This document shows positions 54,694 to 63,819 of a stretch of DNA of 64,000 bases, one piece after another. Origin of the DNA: Bifidobacterium tibiigranuli (GTDB lineage: Bacteria > Actinomycetota > Actinomycetes > Actinomycetales > Bifidobacteriaceae); assembly GCF_009371885.1 (NCBI RefSeq), contig NZ_QLZA01000003.1:215283-279282 (forward strand), given 5' to 3'. A program made the translations under genes and the position numbers. The notes under the pieces are model-generated. The model made no database searches, had not been told where the DNA came from, and saw only the letters and a list, made by a program, of their open reading frames with translations. The number at the start of each line of letters is the position of its first letter. Positions within the stretch are counted from its first letter, which is position 1.

Positions 54694-57135
54694 ATGAAAC
54701 CGGCACAACTCATCATCGCCCGCACTATCGGAATCTTCGTCGTGGCCACGGGCGCCGTCTACATCTCATGGCGATGGGCATTCACGCTCAACATGAACGC
54801 CTTATGGCTGGCCATTCCCCTCGCCCTCGCCGAAACATATTCGCTCGGGGAAGCGGTCCTCTATGCGTTCACCATGTGGCACGCCCGCAGCAGGCCGTCT
54901 CCACCATCAGCCCGCAAGGGGCTGAGCGTGGATATCTTCATCACCACGTACAACGAGCCGCTCGAGCTGGTGCTCAAAACCGCGCTCTCCGCCAAATACG
55001 TGACCTATCCGCATAAGACCTGGATTCTCGATGACGGCCAGCGCCCGGAGTTCGCGTTGGCCGCGCAGCGCATCGGCGTCGGCTACATCACCCGAGGCAC
55101 CGAGTGGGAGGGCAAGCCGCGATTCGCCAAAGCCGGAAACATCAATAACGCATTGTTCCAGACCGATGGCGAATTCATTGCCATACTCGACGCCGATCAG
55201 ATACCCAGCCCCGGGTTCCTCGATCATGTGCTCGGCTATTTCGAGGATGAGACGGTGGCGTTCGTCCAGACGCCGCAGGAGTTCTGGAATGTGGGGAAGG
55301 CCGATCCGCTCGGTAGCAGGGCCGAGCTGTTCTACGGGCCAATCCAGCGGGGCAAGGATGGCTGGGATGCCGCATTCTTCTGCGGGTCCAACGCGGTGCT
55401 GAGGCGTGAGGCGCTGATGGCACTCGGGCTGTCGGCGTATACGAGGAGCTCGCTTGCCGCAGTGCGCCGTGCGCTGCGTCGCGCCAAAACGCAGGTGCAG
55501 GAACTGCGTGCTCGGTGGCATCGCGTCAATCCGGCCGCAGAGCATGTCGCCGTCGATATCCTCGCCTCGATATCCCGTTGCGAATCAGGGCTGCGCCGGG
55601 GAAAACCGCTTGCCGACATCCTCGATCAGCTCGCCGACGACATCCTCGAATCCCAGCGAATCGAGGTCACTTTGCCTGACGATATGCTTGCCACGCTTGC
55701 GCAGATCGAATCCGAAATTACGCATATCGCCGGCGAGCAGGCCCTAGTCATCAATCCCATGCGGACGAATTCCATTACGGAAGACATGGTGACGGCCCTG
55801 CATCTGCACGCCATGGGCTGGTCGAGCATCTACCATCACGAGGTGCTGGTGCAAGGTTTGGCGCCGGAGGATCTCAAAACCATGCTTTCCCAGCGCAATC
55901 GCTGGGCTTTGGGTACCATGCAGGTGTTCTTCACGCAGAACCCGCTGCTCATGCCCGGCCTTTCCTTGGGACAACGGCTTATGTATCTCTCCACCATGAC
56001 CAGCTATCTCAACGGTTTCGCGGCAGTCACATTCCTCGCCGCCCCTATCGTGTTCCTCACCACGGGGATATTCCCGCTGGACGCCGACCCGGTGGTGTTC
56101 TTCGCGCATTTCCTGCCGTTCTTCCTGCTGTGCCAAGCGTTTTTCCAAGTCACCGGCCATGGCTGCCGTGGCATCTGGAAGGGTCAGCAGATGTCGATCG
56201 CGCTTTTCCCCACATGGATCATAGCGACCACCAAAGGGCTGGTGGCGGCCGTTACCGGACGTCATATGGCATTTTCGGTGACGTCCAAAACGAAATCCGA
56301 ATCGAATTCGGGCTTCAAGTGGATCGTCCCGCAGCTTATCGCGATGGGCTTGCTGATTGCGGCTTCCGGCATCGGCATGGCGCGTGCGGCGTTCGGCGCA
56401 GCCGGGCTGTCATCCACCTTGGTCTCGCTCGGCTGGGTGGCGATCGATATGGCGTTGCTGTGGGCCGCAATTTCCGCGGCGCGCTACCAAGGGCCGAAAG
56501 ACAGCGAGATCACCGCGCCATCGTTGCCTCAACACGAGCTGCTGGCGGCATTGCTGACAGGCTCGATCTCGTCAGAACCCAATACGCTGGGCGAGCAGCT
56601 TGCGGATCTGCGCGTCTCTCCCAGCGTGCCGATGAAAGATGATGTCGCAATCGGTCCGAATGTGCATGCGATCGGCCCTGTTCTTGATGCGCATGCGGCT
56701 CTGGAGTTGCGCAATATGGTGGCCGCCGAACTCGACAGACGCCTGGATGGCCGTGAAAAGATCATTCTCGTCGATGTTTCGGAGGTGACCAGCGTAAGCC
56801 CGGCCGGCATCGCCTGCCTGATGCAGACTCTGCATCTGGTGCGGGCCGAGAGCGCGGATATGCGCATCTTCGGAGTCTCGCAAGCGCTCGAGACCGCCAA
56901 CCTCGCTTATCGCATCGATGGCCTGACCCATGTATACAAGGGCCTGGCCGAGGCTCAGGCTGCTCATCCCAGCGGCTCGTCCCGTAAGCCCGCTCTGCAT
57001 CAAGCACAGCCCAGCCAGCCGCAGACCGGCCGGCTGCAGCTCGGTCAACCAGCCGCGCCAGCTACACCAGACAAGTCAGGCGGAGCCGATGCGATTGATA
57101 TGACTTTGGCAAGAGAGGCCTTGAACGCTTCCTGA
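54694..57135 (+). CDS. Processive GT2 glycosyltransferase (cellulose-synthase-like) with C-terminal STAS domain
   Basis: The ATG at 54694 follows AGGAGA. Two N-terminal helices precede the GT2 domain: DDG (about 113-115), DAD (166-168), TED (362-364) and QRNRW (400-404), the D-D-D-QxxRW set of cellulose/hyaluronan-type synthases. About 115 residues (242-358) are inserted between the FFCGSNAVLRREA block and TED and look helical. About five or six helices follow, then a STAS domain (about 650-760; VDVSEVTSVSPAGIACLMQT). No PilZ domain is seen. It likely polymerises and exports a beta-glycan. Two GH26-like genes follow; its 3' end overlaps the convergent one by 91 bp. Confidence 0.9.
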   Translation: MKPAQLIIARTIGIFVVATGAVYISWRWAFTLNMNALWLAIPLALAETYSLGEAVLYAFTMWHARSRPSPPSARKGLSVDIFITTYNEPLELVLKTALSAKYVTYPHKTWILDDGQRPEFALAAQRIGVGYITRGTEWEGKPRFAKAGNINNALFQTDGEFIAILDADQIPSPGFLDHVLGYFEDETVAFVQTPQEFWNVGKADPLGSRAELFYGPIQRGKDGWDAAFFCGSNAVLRREALMALGLSAYTRSSLAAVRRALRRAKTQVQELRARWHRVNPAAEHVAVDILASISRCESGLRRGKPLADILDQLADDILESQRIEVTLPDDMLATLAQIESEITHIAGEQALVINPMRTNSITEDMVTALHLHAMGWSSIYHHEVLVQGLAPEDLKTMLSQRNRWALGTMQVFFTQNPLLMPGLSLGQRLMYLSTMTSYLNGFAAVTFLAAPIVFLTTGIFPLDADPVVFFAHFLPFFLLCQAFFQVTGHGCRGIWKGQQMSIALFPTWIIATTKGLVAAVTGRHMAFSVTSKTKSESNSGFKWIVPQLIAMGLLIAASGIGMARAAFGAAGLSSTLVSLGWVAIDMALLWAAISAARYQGPKDSEITAPSLPQHELLAALLTGSISSEPNTLGEQLADLRVSPSVPMKDDVAIGPNVHAIGPVLDAHAALELRNMVAAELDRRLDGREKIILVDVSEVTSVSPAGIACLMQTLHLVRAESADMRIFGVSQALETANLAYRIDGLTHVYKGLAEAQAAHPSGSSRKPALHQAQPSQPQTGRLQLGQPAAPATPDKSGGADAIDMTLAREALNAS

Positions 57136-58130
57136 GCCGCTTGGCTCGAGTTGATCCGCCAGTCCCTCTCCTTGTTCACATCGAACCAGATGAAACCCGT
57201 CACCCGCTTCTGGGAGGAACCATGACTCATCAGCTTGGCGATCCACTGCGCCTTCGATTGTCCCAGACCGGAGCCCTCGGCGGACGAGGTCTCGGATATG
57301 AGAATCGGCTGCCTGCCGTCAAGCGCCCGCAGCTGGTTCAGACCCTCATCGAACAGCATGTCGGGTTCAGTCCACTCGTGCCCATCGCCTGCTCCCCAGT
57401 TGTAGCCGTCCAGCCCGAGGATATCGACCATGTTCGCGCCTGGATACGCGGCGGCAAGGTCGCTCGTCTGCCCGGAGACGGGGACGTTCGGCGACCACAG
57501 GAACCGCACGTTCGAAGCGCCGACGCTGCGGAAGAGGTCATGAACGTGCCGCCAGGCGGCAACATAGTCATCACTCGTGTTGCCGTTCACCCCGACCGCC
57601 CACGGATACCAGTCGCCGTTCATCTCATGGGCGAAGCGCAGCATCACGGTGGAACCCAGATCTCTCAGCCCCGTTGCCCAACGGGTGAAATCCGCGTCGT
57701 GGTCGCCGGCTGCAATCCGAGCCAAGGCGAATTCCGGTTGCCTGGTTCTCGCATCGCCAATGCTATTTTCAGCAGCGCCTGCACTGGGATCCCATGGTTC
57801 CAAGGACAGTATCGGCATCGCGCCGAGACTCGCGATTTCCTGCAATTGGGCAACGGGCACCGGCTGCATGAGCGCGGAGAAGCTCAGCACGTAATTCGGG
57901 CGCGCGCCAGCGATGCCGGCCACTTGGGCGTAGCTGTTCGAAAGAGAATCCGTCGGAGGCAGATAGACGCCCCATTGCAACGCATGGGCGGTTGGCGTGG
58001 CGATGACGTCTTTGTCGACGGCATCGTTGGTTTTCGCGGCGCACCCGACGCACGCAGCCATCAGCGCAGCCGCCAGACCCATGGCAAAGGCGGCGCGCAA
58101 CGTGCGCATGATAGTCGGGAGCATTCGCAT
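57045..58130 (-). CDS. GH26-like glycoside hydrolase, lipoprotein
   Basis: The ATG at 58130 (a GTG at 58139 is possible) gives 361 residues with a lipoprotein signal (lipobox MAAC). The catalytic pair of clan GH-A family 26 is present: acid/base Glu in RFAHEMNGDWYPWAVG and nucleophile Glu in ILISETSS. GH26 enzymes cleave beta-mannans or mixed beta-glucans. Next to the GT2 gene it may trim the polymer made by that synthase. It is convergent with and overlaps the GT2 gene. Confidence 0.85.
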   Translation of the reverse strand: MRMLPTIMRTLRAAFAMGLAAALMAACVGCAAKTNDAVDKDVIATPTAHALQWGVYLPPTDSLSNSYAQVAGIAGARPNYVLSFSALMQPVPVAQLQEIASLGAMPILSLEPWDPSAGAAENSIGDARTRQPEFALARIAAGDHDADFTRWATGLRDLGSTVMLRFAHEMNGDWYPWAVGVNGNTSDDYVAAWRHVHDLFRSVGASNVRFLWSPNVPVSGQTSDLAAAYPGANMVDILGLDGYNWGAGDGHEWTEPDMLFDEGLNQLRALDGRQPILISETSSAEGSGLGQSKAQWIAKLMSHGSSQKRVTGFIWFDVNKERDWRINSSQAAQEAFKASLAKVISIASAPPDLSGVAGAAG

Positions 58131-58148
58131 AAGCCACACCAGCTCTCT

Positions 58149-58204
58149 GTGCTAGTTCAATTCACCGTGCTAGTTCAATTCATTGCGCTAGTTCAATTCA
58201 TTGC
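58149..58204. repeat. Three tandem 18-bp repeats in the divergent promoter of the GH26-like genes
   Basis: The unit GTGCTAGTTCAATTCATT recurs at 58149, 58167 and 58185, with single-base variation, ending in GCGC. It fills the space between the two divergent genes, where promoters or operators must lie. The copy number could vary by slippage. Confidence 0.85.
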
Positions 58205-58237
58205 GCCTCAGCACCGATACGTTTGGGAGAATCCATT

Positions 58238-59497
58238 ATGACATCGTCCAATAATCAATACCAAGGCCCTGACCAGTTCCCTCACAAATCCAAGTCCAAA
58301 CGCCTGCGCCGAGCCAGCGCGCTCATTCCGGTGCTGCTTATGGCCGTGGCCACGATCGGCGTCGCATGGACGATGAACCGGGTCGTGCCCGCGCCATCGG
58401 CGACAGCCGAGAGCGAATTCTGCGTGGCGGACGATGCTAGCCTGATCATTCCCGAAAAGGGAGTGCTGTTCGGAGTCAATCTCGATTGGGACAATGAGTC
58501 CATCGCGCAGTACAAGACGAATCTCGGCCATGCCCCGGCGATGGCCGTGCAATTCACAGACATTCCCTACGACCGCGAGACCTGGCAGCATACGCTGGAT
58601 GCGGTCGACCAAGTGAAGCAGAACGGCGGCGCGCTGCTGCTCACGCTCGAGCCGCACGCTGGGCTTTCCGCCGTTAGCACCGAGGTCATCGCGCAGCTGG
58701 CCGAGGATCTTCGCAAGCTTAACGACGATGGCGTTCCGGTCGTGCTCAGATACGCCCATGAAATGAACGGATCGTGGTATGCGTGGGGCCAGCAGCCTGC
58801 GGAATACATCGCCTCGTTCAGGCGCGTCGCGGACGCGGTGCACGCCAAGGCGCCCGGCTCCTCGATGATGTGGGCACCCAACTACGGCGGCGGGTACCCG
58901 TTCGTCGGCGGCAAGTTCGCCGCAGCATCTGAAAGCGACAATTTCAAGCTGCTCGATACGAACAACGATGGCGCGCTGACAATGGCGGACGACTCGTACG
59001 CGCCCTACTTTCCCGGCGACGACGTGGTGGATTGGGCCGGCGTATCGCTGTATCACTGGGGCAATCAGCGCCCCTGGGGCAGCAACGACCCGCTTGTCGA
59101 AAGCCATAAGTTCGTCGACATGCTCACCGGCAACTACTCTGGCACTGCCGGTGATGACATTCAGGTTCCTGATTTCTACCATGTCTATGGGGATCTGCAT
59201 AACAAGCCGATCGCCATTCCCGAGACCGCCGCGATCTACACGCCGTCGCGCGGCGGCACTGACGAACTGGACATCAAACAGGCCTGGTGGCGGCAGGTGT
59301 TCGCCGACTCGTTCGCCAGCACATTCCCCAAAGTCAAGATGATCAACTGGTTCGAATGGCAGAAATATGAGATCGAAATCGACGATACCGTCGACTGGCG
59401 GGCGGCAGGCAGCCCGCATGTGCGCGATGCCTTCGTTGCCGATCTGCCCGCATGGCTGCACTACGCCCAGGACGTGCGCGCCTGCAAGGCGGGGTAG
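58238..59497 (+). CDS. GH26-like extracellular protein
   Basis: The ATG at 58238 has GGGAG ahead, giving 419 residues: a basic N terminus and one membrane-spanning signal anchor (ALIPVLLMAVATIGVAWTMN). The GH26 pattern follows: GVNLDWDNES, RYAHEMNGSWYAWG (acid/base Glu) and PIAIPETAAIY (nucleophile Glu). It is divergent from the other GH26-like gene across the 18-bp repeats. Together with the GT2 protein it forms an exopolysaccharide-like module. Confidence 0.85.
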   Translation: MTSSNNQYQGPDQFPHKSKSKRLRRASALIPVLLMAVATIGVAWTMNRVVPAPSATAESEFCVADDASLIIPEKGVLFGVNLDWDNESIAQYKTNLGHAPAMAVQFTDIPYDRETWQHTLDAVDQVKQNGGALLLTLEPHAGLSAVSTEVIAQLAEDLRKLNDDGVPVVLRYAHEMNGSWYAWGQQPAEYIASFRRVADAVHAKAPGSSMMWAPNYGGGYPFVGGKFAAASESDNFKLLDTNNDGALTMADDSYAPYFPGDDVVDWAGVSLYHWGNQRPWGSNDPLVESHKFVDMLTGNYSGTAGDDIQVPDFYHVYGDLHNKPIAIPETAAIYTPSRGGTDELDIKQAWWRQVFADSFASTFPKVKMINWFEWQKYEIEIDDTVDWRAAGSPHVRDAFVADLPAWLHYAQDVRACKAG

Positions 59498-59513
59498 GCA
59501 GGAGCCCCTCAGC

Positions 59514-59568
59514 AATTACATTAGTTACGACATAATTACATTAGTTTATTGCTGAAATTACATTAGTT
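59514..59568. repeat. Three 13-bp direct repeats AATTACATTAGTT
   Basis: Exact copies start at 59514, 59534 and 59556 (20- and 22-bp steps). TCAGCAAT (59510) and ATTGCTGA (59548) are inverted around the middle copy. The array lies between convergent genes, downstream of the GH26-like gene. A GC hairpin TTGCGG...CCGCAA follows at about 59577-59600. Confidence 0.8.
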
Positions 59569-59667
59569 ATGCATTGTTGCGGTCGGACCCCTGCGGCCGC
59601 AAGAAAAGCCAGTCAACATAATTGGCCGCGACCGCCCGGCACACGGGCACGAGGAACTATACCGGCC

Positions 59668-60519
59668 TCAGAACTCCTCGTACTCGTTCGGGTCCTGATT
59701 CGCGGTGCGGCCGTCGGGGCGGCCCAGGGCAGTGATCTCGGCCATTTCGGCAGAACTCAGCTCGAAGTCGAACACCGACAGGTTCTGCACTTGGCGCTCA
59801 GCGTGGGTGGCTTTCGGCAGCGGGATGACGCCCTGCTGCACATGCCAGCGCAACACCACCTGCACCAGGCTGCGCTGATGAGCGTCGGCGATGCGCTGGA
59901 TGGCCGGGTCCTGCAGCAGCGAGTTGGCACGGCCGAGTGGAGACCACGCCTCGTCGATGATGCCGTGCGCCGCATCCCACGCGCGCTGCTCGGCCTGTGG
60001 GAAGTAGGGATGCATTTCGATCTGGTTCACGGCCGGCGTCACACCGGTCTCGTCGATAAGCCGCTGCAGATGCTCGGGCAGGAAGTTGCTCACGCCGATC
60101 GAAGTGACCAGTCCGCGTTCCCTCGCCTCGATCAGCGCTTTCCACGCCTCGACGTACTTGCCCTGCTTCGGATTCGGCCAATGGATGAGATACAAATCCA
60201 AATGGTCGAGACCGGTGCGGTACACCGACTCCTCGATGGTGGCCAGCGCCTCGTCGTACGCGTGATGACGGCCAGGCAGCTTCGAGCTGACGATGATCTG
60301 CTCGCGGGGCACATCCGACCGACGTATAGCCGCGCCGACCGTCCCCTCGTTCTCATAATTGAAGGCGGTATCGAGCAGGCGATAGCCATTGCCGAGCGCG
60401 CTTTCAATGGCATTCGCACCCGCTATGCCGTTGAGCTTATAGGTGCCGAATCCGACAGCGGGCAGCGCATGGCCGTCGTTCAGCGACAGCGTAGGAATGT
60501 TGGTGGTTTCAGTAGTCAT
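59668..60519 (-). CDS. Aldo/keto reductase (AKR5-type)
   Basis: The 283-residue barrel has the catalytic tetrad in its usual places: Asp in GYRLLDTAFNYENE with Tyr a few residues later, Lys in IIVSSKLPG and His in LYLIHWPNP. NADPH site residues are seen in PKATHAERQVQN. Such enzymes reduce 2,5-diketo-D-gluconate or other carbonyls. It is divergent from a TetR gene. Confidence 0.92.
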   Translation of the reverse strand: MTTETTNIPTLSLNDGHALPAVGFGTYKLNGIAGANAIESALGNGYRLLDTAFNYENEGTVGAAIRRSDVPREQIIVSSKLPGRHHAYDEALATIEESVYRTGLDHLDLYLIHWPNPKQGKYVEAWKALIEARERGLVTSIGVSNFLPEHLQRLIDETGVTPAVNQIEMHPYFPQAEQRAWDAAHGIIDEAWSPLGRANSLLQDPAIQRIADAHQRSLVQVVLRWHVQQGVIPLPKATHAERQVQNLSVFDFELSSAEMAEITALGRPDGRTANQDPNEYEEF

Positions 60520-60584
60520 AAAGACTGCCCTCCTCGTGTCTAGAGTTGCACTGTATTACGTTATTACGTTCTTTCACTCTACTA

Positions 60585-60601
60585 CGATACTGGTAGTATC
60601 G
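60585..60601. promoter_or_regulatory. Palindrome in the aldo/keto reductase-TetR divergent region
   Basis: CGATACT-GGT-AGTATCG forms 7-bp arms with a 3-bp spacer, ending 5 bp ahead of the TetR start. It is a probable operator for that regulator. Confidence 0.6.
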
Positions 60602-60606
60602 AAACT

Positions 60607-61380
60607 ATGAGACTACTTTCCCCGCTCTCTTCGGAGCCTTTGACAACGCCATCGCCAGCACTGCCAACGGCTTCACCGGCAGTTCCACTGATAGCTAAAA
60701 GGCATCACGGCCACGGTGGACGCCCCCGCAGCGAAGCTTCTCGCCGCGCCATCCTCGACGCCGTCGCCGACCTCGTGACCACCGTCACCCCTGCGCAAAT
60801 CACCATCGCCGCGATTGCCGCACGCGCCGGCACCAGCAAATCCACTATCTATCGCTGGTGGACATCGCGTGCCGAGCTGCTCTTCGAGGCGCTCGCCAGA
60901 ATCACCGTGCCCACGCTCGAATTCCCGGACGATGCCGACACGGCCACAGCTCTCGCCACTCAGCTTGAGGCCTTGCAGCAACTGTTCGCCGAGCCCTATC
61001 TCGGCCGACTGATCATCGCGCTGACCATCGAAGCTCAGGAGAACCCCGATACCGCACGCGCCCTGCGCCGGCTCTGGCTCGCCCCGCGCCGCGATTCCGC
61101 CGCCCGTGTCCTGCAACGAGGGATTGCGCGCGGCGAAATCCGCGCCGACATCGATCTCGAAATCGCCATCGACCAGCTCTTCGCACCGTTGTATCATCGC
61201 GCACTCTATTATTCTGGCGAGGACCGCAGCGAAGACTGCGAAGAGAGCCTCAGCGGCAATGACGGCGGCAGCAGCAGCGCAATGGCCCGTTATGCCGCCA
61301 AAGCCGTCAAACAGTTCCTTGCCGGCGCAGCCGCGCGTGCCGAACACAGCAATGACAGCAACGGAAGCCGACGCCCATGA
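60607..61380 (+). CDS. TetR/AcrR-family regulator of the MFS gene
   Basis: The product has 257 residues, with a Pro/Ser-rich extension of about 40 before the HTH (VTPAQITIAAIAARAGTSKS, then TIYRWWTSRAELLFEAL). The C-terminal domain is TetR_C_16-like (EAQENPDTARALRRLWLAPR). It overlaps the MFS gene by ATGA, so both are one operon. Confidence 0.87.
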   Translation: MRLLSPLSSEPLTTPSPALPTASPAVPLIAKRHHGHGGRPRSEASRRAILDAVADLVTTVTPAQITIAAIAARAGTSKSTIYRWWTSRAELLFEALARITVPTLEFPDDADTATALATQLEALQQLFAEPYLGRLIIALTIEAQENPDTARALRRLWLAPRRDSAARVLQRGIARGEIRADIDLEIAIDQLFAPLYHRALYYSGEDRSEDCEESLSGNDGGSSSAMARYAAKAVKQFLAGAAARAEHSNDSNGSRRP

Positions 61381-62657
61381 CAGGTTCCAAGCCGACCAAT
61401 ATGCAAGATACGCAACAGTCCACAGCACGATCCGCAGCACAGCTCGACCCGCAACGCAATACGACATTCCTGTGGCTTATCGCCATTATCTTCGGCACCG
61501 CCATGTCGTTCACGACCGTGCCCACAACGCTCTGGTCGCTCTATGAAAGCGCCGCGCACTACAGCACCATAATGGTCACCGTGGCCTTCACCTCCTACTC
61601 GTTCGGCGTGCTGCTCAGCCTCGTCTTTCTGGGCCACCTCTCCGACTGGAGAGGCCGCCGCCCGCTTATCGCCATCAGTCTGCTATGCCAGATCGCTGCC
61701 GCCGTAGCGCTCATAGCCACGCATGCCTTCATGCCGGTGGTCATCGCGCGTTTCGTGAGCGGCGTCGGCGTCGGCATGCTCACCGCCACCGCCACTGCAT
61801 ATCTCGCCGAACTCGCCATCGCAGGCGGCCGCGTCTCCCCTTCCATCGCGCTGGTGATCGCCACCGCCGCCAACCTTGGCGGCCTCGGTGCCGGACCGCT
61901 CGTCGGAGGCGCACTGGCGCAATGGGTTCCAGGCCCCTTGGTTGTGCCGTACGGCATCTACCTTGCGCTGCTGATCGTCTGCCTCGGCGTGCTGTGGCTC
62001 GGGCCGGAAACCGTGACCATCCGCTCGCGGCGGTATCATCCGCAGCGCATCCGGGTGCAGCGGGCCGGCCGGTCAGGCTATCTGGTTGCCATAGGCGTGG
62101 GAGCCGCCACGTTCTGCGTGCAGGGCCTGTCCACTTCGCTGTTCCCGCAGCTGCTCGGCCAGCTCGGCATCCATTCGCGCTTCTGGCAAGGTCTTCTGGT
62201 GGCCTGTGTACTGTTCGCCTCTGCCGCGACCCAGATCATGATGCGCTCGCTGTCCGCCTCGCGGCTCATTCTGACCGGTCTGCCCGCCATCGGGCTGGGA
62301 GTCGTGCTGATGCTGTGCGGTGTGATCTCGGTCAACGACGTGCTCTTTGCGCTCGGCGGCATCATCGGCGGAGCAGGCGGAGGAGGCGCATTCCGCGGCG
62401 CGCTTGCCCGCGCCCAGCAGCTCGCGCCGGCAGACGCGCAAGGCGAGGCCGCAGCCGGCGTATTCGTCGGCGCATACCTCGGCATGTCCGTGCCCGTGCT
62501 CGGCATCGGGTTCGCTTCCCTTGCCGGAGTGACACTGCGTATCTCGGTGGCTGTGTTCGCGCTTTTCGTGCTGGCTTTGGCTGTCCTTCTGGCCATCGGA
62601 ACCGTGAAAACCGGACGACGATCCTTCACCGGAACGAAGCGACGGGGATGCCGGTAG
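61377..62657 (+). CDS. MFS transporter
   Basis: The 426-residue protein has 12 helices. The loop 2-3 motif is FLGHLSDWRGRRPLI, and RFVSGVGVGMLTATATAYLA is the antiporter-like motif C region. A drug or sugar efflux role under the adjoining TetR regulator is likely. The start lies inside the TetR stop region. Confidence 0.9.
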   Translation: MTGSKPTNMQDTQQSTARSAAQLDPQRNTTFLWLIAIIFGTAMSFTTVPTTLWSLYESAAHYSTIMVTVAFTSYSFGVLLSLVFLGHLSDWRGRRPLIAISLLCQIAAAVALIATHAFMPVVIARFVSGVGVGMLTATATAYLAELAIAGGRVSPSIALVIATAANLGGLGAGPLVGGALAQWVPGPLVVPYGIYLALLIVCLGVLWLGPETVTIRSRRYHPQRIRVQRAGRSGYLVAIGVGAATFCVQGLSTSLFPQLLGQLGIHSRFWQGLLVACVLFASAATQIMMRSLSASRLILTGLPAIGLGVVLMLCGVISVNDVLFALGGIIGGAGGGGAFRGALARAQQLAPADAQGEAAAGVFVGAYLGMSVPVLGIGFASLAGVTLRISVAVFALFVLALAVLLAIGTVKTGRRSFTGTKRRGCR

Positions 62658-62716
62658 CTATACGATGAGTCCCGCACACGATACCGCACCGACATGCCCA
62701 GGAGAAGGCACCCCAC

Positions 62717-63682
62717 ATGAATAATGCTCTGACGATACTGTGGATGCTCATGGGCGTCGCCGCAGGCACGCTCCTGCCGCTGCAGAACACGGTCAACACC
62801 CGATTGGCCAAGGGCTTGCGCTCGATCGTGCTGGCGACCGGCGTCTCATTCGCCGTCGGCACGATGTTCTTGGGGCTCGTGCTGCTTGCGCTCAGGCAGC
62901 ATCTGCCGTGGGACGAGACCTTCGCCCGGCAGCCTGCTTGGATCTGGCTCGGCGGGCTGTTCGGCGTCTCGTTCTTCACCGTGAACATCGTGCTCATGCG
63001 GTATTTCGGCGCCTCCATCACCGTGGTGCTCGCCATTTGCGGCCAGGTGATCGGCGGGCTGATCATCGACGTCTTCGGCATATTCGATGTCACCCGACAG
63101 TCTCTCTCATTCGGCCGGCTCGCAAGCACGGTGCTAGTGGTGATCGGCGCGATCCTGGTCAATATGACGACCCATCTGCACACCGATGCGCACTCCGATG
63201 CCAACGACACCGCCCGCCCGAGGATCGTGCGACGCATCCTGCTGCCTGTGGCCGGAGTGCTCGGCGGGTGCCTGAGCGCCGCGCAGACCACCGTCAACGG
63301 CCGGCTCGGCACGGTGCTCGGTTCGCCGGAGGCAGCTTCGTTCGCCTCTTTTTCCGTGGGCGTCACATGCATCGCGCTGTTCATCCTCGTGACCATCCGG
63401 TCGCATACGCATATTCTCGCAACCGCTGCTGCGCTCCCGTGGTGGGCATGGGCCGGAGGCGGCGTGCTCGGGGCGCTCTACGTGCTCGCCAACGCCATCG
63501 ATGCGCCGCTGCTTGGAACTTCCCTGACCGTCAGCGTCGTACTGTTCGGTCAAATCGTCGGCGGACTGACCATCGACCATTTCGGCCTGCTCGGCCTCGC
63601 CCGCAGGCCCGTCACCACCCAGCGGGTCATAGGTGCCGCCCTAGTGCTCATCGGCATCGGGCTGACGCGTTTTGCCTTGTGA
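62717..63682 (+). CDS. DMT-superfamily transporter with two DUF606 repeats
   Basis: The product has 321 residues in two matching halves of about five helices. GTLLPLQNTVNTRLAKGL answers to GCLSAAQTTVNGRLGTVLG, and ICGQVIGGLIIDVFGIFDV answers to LFGQIVGGLTIDHFGLLGL. Most DUF606 proteins contain one repeat and pair up; here both are fused. The ribosome site is GGAGAAGG. The substrate is unknown. Confidence 0.88.
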   Translation: MNNALTILWMLMGVAAGTLLPLQNTVNTRLAKGLRSIVLATGVSFAVGTMFLGLVLLALRQHLPWDETFARQPAWIWLGGLFGVSFFTVNIVLMRYFGASITVVLAICGQVIGGLIIDVFGIFDVTRQSLSFGRLASTVLVVIGAILVNMTTHLHTDAHSDANDTARPRIVRRILLPVAGVLGGCLSAAQTTVNGRLGTVLGSPEAASFASFSVGVTCIALFILVTIRSHTHILATAAALPWWAWAGGGVLGALYVLANAIDAPLLGTSLTVSVVLFGQIVGGLTIDHFGLLGLARRPVTTQRVIGAALVLIGIGLTRFAL

Positions 63683-63696
63683 GCCTAAATTTAGCC

Positions 63697-63725
63697 AGCC
63701 AGATGGGGGCCTTGAGAATCTGGCT
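63697..63725. terminator. Hairpin between convergent genes
   Basis: AGCCAGAT at 63697 pairs with ATCTGGCT at 63718 across a 13-bp loop. There is no T run; a weak bidirectional stop is possible. Confidence 0.35.
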
Positions 63726-63819
63726 CCGCGCACGGATATGCCGCATCTCCCTCCGAAGCGATTCTCTTCCGTTCAATCAGCGCAAGCCGCCAACCTTGCA
63801 TGCCGCCAGACGCGCCTGC

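Noticed and set aside
58149..58204. CRISPR array
   Set aside because: Three head-to-tail 18-bp units without spacers.
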